Positions 60,209 to 64,000 of a stretch of 64,000 bases of DNA are shown piece after piece. The notes below the pieces were generated by a model. It was not told the origin of the DNA, did not search any database, and worked only from the letters and a program-made list of their open reading frames with translations. Both the position numbers and the translations under genes were made by a program. The stretch is from Carnegiea gigantea (Eukaryota; Streptophyta; Magnoliopsida; Caryophyllales; Cactaceae): the NCBI GenBank assembly GCA_029747015.1, contig JAKOGI010001561.1:47501-111500 (forward strand), given 5' to 3'. How positions within the stretch are numbered: the first letter of the stretch is position 1; every line of letters begins with the position of its first letter.

Positions 60209-63200
60209 TGTAACACCCGACCCGAATGGGGGGACACGTCATCGCCGTGGATGTCCTACTAGAAACACCCACAAGGCCCTCTAAAGTTATAGACCTCAAT
60301 GAACCTACTAATAGGCGATAACAGTGAAAACTCTTATCGAAATCCAACTAAAGTTCACGAGGGCAAATCTAAAACATGCGTTGTATACATACTTAAACCA
60401 TATCCATAATATTCTTACACATTTGCAATCCCAAAATAAATCCATACTTATCTTTACTAAACATAACTCGCACCATAAATACATAACGGGGTTTGTGTTT
60501 CCCACTAGGTTCTTCAAAAGTGTTTCATAGCTAGCTATCTTTCTTAACGCTCTTATGATCCCCTTGTGCTTCCAAAACTAGAAAAATGGTGAGGTCATGA
60601 ACTCCCCGAGCCCAGTGAATAACTTTTACCTTCCCCGTTGTTACACTTTGCACATTACCCGGTTAACACATAATCACACTGTACACGTATCTTATGACAT
60701 ATACACAGAACATAGCATATGGCATGTAGAAGGTGACATAGGAACATGCTCATGCTTCAAAAATTAAAAAAAAAACTCATATCCTTTACCTCTAACACGT
60801 TCCAAACTTCACAAACTCGCATACCCGCACACATTTATGTTATAAGATAGGCAACTAGACTAACTTAGTTATACCTGTCCCACACCAGGTATGTTTCAAA
60901 GACTCTTGTTTTCACTCAAGTTTCTGAACAAGCTTTGCTATTAGTCTATTCACTAAACTAACCATAGTTATCCCATACTAACCATGTTTTTTGAGCTCCT
61001 AATCCTCATTGGAGTCCAAAAGAAAGCACAGCCTGCTAAGTTAAGCTAATAGCCCGCCCGTAACCATACTTGACGCATACATGAAGCACATTCCATACAA
61101 AAGTTCATATTCTTGCTATAAACATATAACATATTCCTTTAAATGAACTTATAAATGACACATATACTTAAAAGCCATCGCAATCGCATAATTATCCTAA
61201 ACGAACTTCTAAATCCAAATATAAGTTCAAAATTCAAATCCAAGCTAAAATTCAATTTCTTGACATATCCAAAGTCCAAATCCAAATCAAAACCAATTTC
61301 ATAACGTATCCTGAGTCCAAATCCAAGCCAATTACCATTTTCATAACACATCACACATTCTTAACTAAATGCAAAACTTTTTAGTGTAGGGGAAGTCAAC
61401 TCATGACTCAAACAAAGAACCATCACAACATAACAGTGACAAACACATCCTGGCGGCCCTTCTGCAACTCATTCATATGGTTTTAACTGATGGTGAACCA
61501 GCAGCAACTCATTCATACGGTACCTAACCAGGCACCTAACGCTCTAAAGTACGTCGATGCCCTTAAATCACAAACTATGGAGTCACATTCACATCGTGGA
61601 ATACCAGGGACCTGCACAGCTCCGAAATAATACAAACTGATGAGTCAATTGGCAGACTAAGCATTGCCCACTCAAGGTACCAACCAACAGCCCACATAGC
61701 TGCAAACACTAAGACAACTATTTCTATGGCCATAGCTCTAGAACTCGACTGTAATAGCCCTAAACAAGACATGACTTCTTCCCCCAAAATGCAATTAAGT
61801 TATGTCATACTCATATTACCATAACATATTATCTTCAAAGAAACTTTTATTCACATCATTTACCAAAATATAACCAAGGCATAATCCAACTCCAAATAGT
61901 TTTCACAAACTTCCTATACTTCATCACACAATTGTAATATTTAGGAAGCTCAACAATGGCCTTTCCATATCTAATTTACGGATTAAACATACAAATAATC
62001 CATAATTACACTAAATAAGATAATTTGGTTCATAAAAATTCATAACTCAAAGAATGCACATCCAATCTTCGTGAAATTTTGCAAGAAATTGACAAATAAT
62101 ATATAAATTCTAACATCAAAATTTCGTGACTCCCGGAAATTCAAACAAAATTATCAAAAATTCTAGGAATTAAGCTCCAAATTTCACAACTTATAGCATA
62201 CACAACCAAAATTCACAAAAATTTACAAGAAATCACCCAATATCATGAGGAATCTACAATAATATTTTCATATATTTTTGTCCACGCAGATCTTCAAAAC
62301 AAGTTACGATAGTAATGGAAACTACACACCGAAATAGGGCAGTTTCAATCAAAAATTCATAAAATACACATCCATAATTCGCGAAACTTTACAGAACATT
62401 TCCACGCATCATTGGCATTCCACAGTAAAAATTTTAGAATTTTTCAACAATCCTATAATCCATAAAAATTCAAACAGTACACAAATTCTGTCAAAATTCG
62501 AAAATTAATCTTATTTTCTACCATTCTGCTCTTCCAATACAAGCAATCAAACTAAATATCCATAGTTCATCATATGTATAAACAAACTCATAGTATATCT
62601 GTCAATCTTCAACATCCACATAACCCAAAAATCATAAATAAATATGAAACTTTTAAGGTGGGTTTCTACCAATTGAAATTAGGGTTCGAAACTACTAAAC
62701 TTTAAAACATCAAATTCATAGTTTCAATTCTCAATTGATTTCCCAAATTTAAGCATAAACCTTCAAATAATCTTCATCTAATCAGTTTTAGGTTGAAGAA
62801 AGTAAGAATTACTCACCTTAGTTTGCAATCAAACCAAAACCCGATTCTCTTTTTCCTTCTTCTTCCTTCTTCTCCTCCTCTTCTTCTTCTTCTTCTTCTT
62901 CTTCTCTCCTCCTCCGCCTCTCTCTGTGGGTGTGGGTTGTGTGGGTTGGGGGGAAAGAAGAAGAATGGAAGAGTAGGGAAGCCCTCCTCCCCCCTGCATG
63001 TGATAAAAAAAATAATATGCCCCCCTTCATTTTTTTCTTTTTTTAATTTTCGCCCCCTTTTCCTTTCTATCTCTTCTCTCTCTTTTTTTTCTGGGTCAAG
63101 CCTATCTTTTTTGACTCTTCTTTCCATTTTTTTCCTTTTTTTGGCAAATACTACTAAGTGAGACATACTTCTAATTATTTCCAAAGAAATATAATAATAA

Positions 63201-63307
63201 TAACGTAAAACACACACATGTGCCTAAAATAAAATATGTACAATATACACATAATTTACATATTGCACATAATTCAAAATAAGTAACAAAAATTTCACGG
63301 CGTTACA
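60209..63307 (-). repeat. Array LTR4 (type B, 3,099 bp)
   Basis: Same type marks as LTR2. Splice-donor-like GTGAGT on the minus strand at 62816-62811. Confidence 0.85.
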
Positions 63308-63533
63308 TCCTTCCCTCCTTAAAATAAGTTTCGTCCTCGAAACTTATCATCATCAAGTTTCTAATCTCAAGTTCCATGTCAAACAAAGTCATAATTCAAA
63401 TCACATAAACTTGGCGTTCACGTAAAACACGCGTAACTCACATCATCGTACATCGTGAAACAAATAGTCAATCATATGCACACACAAACCCTCTAGGTCA
63501 GAGGTTGCAGGATTATTGCTCTGATACCACTTC
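63308..63533 (-). other. Array internal segment I4 (226 bp)
   Basis: Perfect Met-tRNA primer-binding site TGGTATCAGAGC (63529-63518). Its plus-strand start tccttccctccttaaaataagtttcgtcctcgaaactt is almost the same as the polypurine-side end of the chromovirus at 14293. Confidence 0.88.
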
Positions 63534-64000
63534 TGTAACGCCCCGCCTGAAAGGAGCGGACGCGTCACCGCTGTGGATGTCTCACTGGAAACACCCATAA
63601 GGCTATCTAAACTCATTGACCTTACTGAACCTATTAATAGGCGATAGCAGTGGAAACTCTTATCGAAATCTAACTAAAGTTCGGGGGTGTAAATCTAAAA
63701 CATGCATTGCATTCTTACTTAAACAATATCCATAATATTCTTAACATGTGCAATCCTAAAATACATCCACACTTATATTTACTTAACATTACTCATAACA
63801 TAAGCACATAATGGGTCTGCATTTCCTACTAGGTTCTTCAAAAGTGTTTCATAGCTGGCTAACTTTCTTAATGCTCCAACGATCCCCTTTTGCTTCCAAA
63901 ACCTAAAAAGTAGTGAAGTCATGAGCTCTCCAAGCCCAGTGACTAACACTTACCTTTCCCATTGTTATACTTTGCACATTAATTGGTTAACACATAATCA
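63534..64000 (-). repeat. Array LTR5, start (type A, cut by window end)
   Basis: tgtaacgccccg start. Type A marks aagcacataatgggtctgca and gctccaacgatccccttttg place it with LTR1 and LTR3. Confidence 0.8.

Larger units (their letters stand above)
50336..64000 (-). mobile_element. Tandem array of non-autonomous LTR retrotransposon units
   Basis: Order LTR-I-LTR-I-LTR-I-LTR-I-LTR, running past the window end. LTRs begin tgtaac(a/g)cccc and end (g)(c/t)(g/a)ttaca on the plus strand. Each internal segment (201-226 bp) has a Met-tRNA primer-binding site at one end and a polypurine tract at the other, both in minus orientation, and no coding domain. The long open frames inside the LTRs, one per copy at the same place, come from the purine/pyrimidine-rich tract and are not genes. 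Each LTR is shared by neighbouring units. Types alternate A (LTR 1, 3, 5) and B (LTR 2, 4). Confidence 0.88.

Noticed and set aside
50336..64000. CRISPR-like or ordinary satellite array
   Set aside because: Units are 3.3 kb with LTR borders, primer sites and polypurine tracts. This is retrotransposon-derived and not a short-repeat array.

Overview
This window looks like a gene-poor, AT-rich stretch of a plant nuclear genome, most likely a dicot. I found no intact host gene. Almost everything recognisable is mobile DNA, and every coding remnant carries stops or frameshifts. The plant assignment rests on the contents: caulimovirid-type endogenous pararetroviruses, Tekay/Del-like and Athila-like Ty3/gypsy elements, a hAT transposase fossil, a LINE RNase H fossil and long homopurine or TA microsatellites.

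Layout. 1-2109: unassigned, with a microsatellite. 2110-3352: minus-strand hAT transposase fossil, abutted by a 5'-truncated endogenous pararetrovirus (EPRV-A, 3353-7235, minus). 7236-11030: AT-rich, with a possible Helitron 3' end and local duplications. About 11030-23080: a plus-strand EPRV fragment (EPRV-F) split by an 11.5 kb Tekay-like chromovirus with about 3 kb LTRs (11256-22767, minus). 23081-40595: one near full-length EPRV (EPRV-B/D, minus), broken twice, by an Athila-like gag-only element (24129-28420, plus) and by a complete second EPRV (EPRV-C, 29707-36804, minus). About 40780-41760: LINE remnant. 41760-48364: mostly unassigned, with an LTR-end/primer-binding-site remnant near 46.65 kb. 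48365-50335: a diverged plus-strand LTR interrupted by a tandem LTR array that runs off the window (50336-64000).

The EPRV reads, in viral direction: leader with Met-tRNA primer-binding site, small coiled-coil ORF, capsid with zinc knuckle, movement protein, aspartic protease, reverse transcriptase, RNase H, an unassigned C-terminal region, then a TATA promoter. Capsid before movement protein, followed by the protease-RT unit, is the order known from cavemo-/solendo-like caulimovirids; the genus is inference.

Two structures stand out. EPRV-C is a complete 7,098 bp viral genome flanked by a perfect 10 bp direct repeat. Its ends are inverted repeats that extend into about 200-230 bp imperfect arms, so it looks like a transposon although it encodes no recognisable integrase. 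The array from 50,336 consists of about 3.05-3.1 kb LTRs separated by 201-226 bp internal segments holding only a primer-binding site and a polypurine tract. The LTRs alternate between two sequence types (A-B-A-B-A), which makes a higher-order repeat of about 6.6 kb.
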